Of a stretch of 31,513 nt of DNA, positions 31,061-31,513 are shown one piece after another. The position numbers and the translations under genes are program-made. The notes beneath the pieces were generated by a model. It ran no database searches and was not told the DNA's origin. It was given only the letters and a program-made list of their open reading frames with translations. Numbering within the stretch: position 1 is the stretch's first letter; the number at the start of each line of letters is the position of its first letter. The DNA comes from Sperchopsis tessellata (lineage: Eukaryota > Arthropoda > Insecta > Coleoptera > Hydrophilidae), in contig JAWQRN010000317.1 in the NCBI GenBank assembly GCA_033557685.1, positions 1-31,513 on the forward strand, read 5' to 3'.

Positions 31061-31513
31061 ATGATAATTTCTTCTTGTTTAATGGTGGTTTTTAAGAATA
31101 GCCCAGAGGTATTTATCAGAGCCTTTAAACGGTTTCCACCCGGAATCAACATTCATATAGCCCAAAGGATTTTCTATGGGTCCAACCTCAATCCCTTACT
31201 CGCTAAAAGCTTCATGGATCATTTAGAAGAATGTTTCTTCAGTATGAGTAGCATCCATGTTGAGTCTATTAAGTTTTGGGCAAGATATGTTGACGATATA
31301 TTTTACATTGTATTGTACTGCGGAGGTGTACTTATTGTCATCATCACCCTTCATCTGAATATGACCTTTACTTCTGAGTGTGAATTGGACACGGACTTAA
31401 ATTTCCTTGTTTTAAGTGTAATTAAAGACTACAATAATATGAATGTTGTTTCCGGGTGGAAACCGTATAGAGGCTCTGACAAGTGCTGACGTTTCGTCCA
31501 CTGTTGCAAGGGA
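31061..31513 (+). mobile_element. Penelope-like element, second broken RT plus terminal motif
   Basis: Plus-strand translation gives IFYGSNLNPLLAKSFMDHLE (a degraded MGSPLSPxxANxFMxxLE block), FWARYVDDIFYIV (YVDD intact at 31286-31297), LNMTFTSECE and DLNFLVLSV (LPFLDVLV equivalent). The frame ends at a TGA whose next bases are GACGTTTCGTCCACTGTTGC, the terminal-repeat core also seen at 12005-12040. The usual GIY-YIG endonuclease is therefore missing. The sequence is more diverged than the PLE fragment at 1-590 and may be another subfamily. Confidence 0.75.

Noticed and set aside
28975..31513. Further DOCK exons to the right of exon 10
   Set aside because: I looked for the conserved block that normally follows (QHGRNxLLASYIHY-type) and did not find it; the next exon must be outside the window.
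1..31513. CRISPR array, prokaryotic defence island, operon or phage
   Set aside because: Spliced genes, eukaryotic transposons and no regularly spaced repeat-spacer pattern rule these out.

Overview
The window is a stretch of AT-rich animal nuclear DNA, almost certainly from an insect. The genes have GT-AG introns, the proteins read as insect-type orthologues, and the ground between and inside the genes is full of decayed Penelope-like, LINE, mariner-like, MITE and SINE sequence. A beetle-like genome would fit the repeat mix, but that is a weak inference. There is no rRNA or intact tRNA gene, CRISPR array, operon or prokaryotic feature.

Four protein-coding genes can be reconstructed by joining exons. 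(1) LSG1, minus strand, 6211 to 3429: six exons, complete, 612 codons plus stop; the circularly permuted GTPase that releases NMD3 from late 60S ribosomal subunits. (2) A small XTBD (XRN2-binding domain) gene, plus strand, 6600 to 7237: three exons, 118 codons. It stands head-to-head with LSG1 across 388 bp, probably a shared divergent promoter. (3) A CCDC28A/B-type coiled-coil gene, minus strand, 18262 to 10642: three exons, 212 codons. Its second intron is about 6.9 kb and packed with transposon remains. (4) The 5' part of a zizimin/DOCK-C guanine-nucleotide exchange factor (DOCK6/7/8, fly Zir type), plus strand, from 21913: ten exons to 28974, about 842-845 codons reaching through the DHR-1 (C2) domain. 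The gene runs off the right edge; the catalytic DHR-2 domain is not in the window.

Layout: 1-590 broken Penelope RT (minus); about 588-1350 dead mariner-like transposase; 1478-1650 Penelope-type terminal repeat; 2410-2725 LINE scrap; 3429-6211 LSG1; 6600-7237 XTBD gene; 7925-10145 two LINE remnants; 10642-18262 CCDC28 gene with Penelope termini, SINE, LINEs, a TA-flanked MITE and a foldback element in intron 2; 18803-19066 another inverted-repeat element; 20050-21690 two LINE remnants facing each other; 21913-28974 DOCK gene with LINE scraps and an approximately 880-bp palindrome in its introns; 29243-29778 two tandem copies of a tRNA-like repeat; 30530-31513 diverged direct repeats and a second broken Penelope RT.

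Functionally, LSG1 (60S maturation) and the XTBD protein (partner of the 5'-3' exoribonuclease XRN2, which trims pre-rRNA and snoRNAs) both bear on RNA and ribosome biogenesis. The CCDC28 and DOCK genes are unrelated signalling or cilium-type genes. I found no convincing new molecular system. The most unusual items are structural: the large palindrome in a DOCK intron, the inverted Penelope termini, the tandem tRNA-like repeat and the long direct repeats flanking a LINE fragment.
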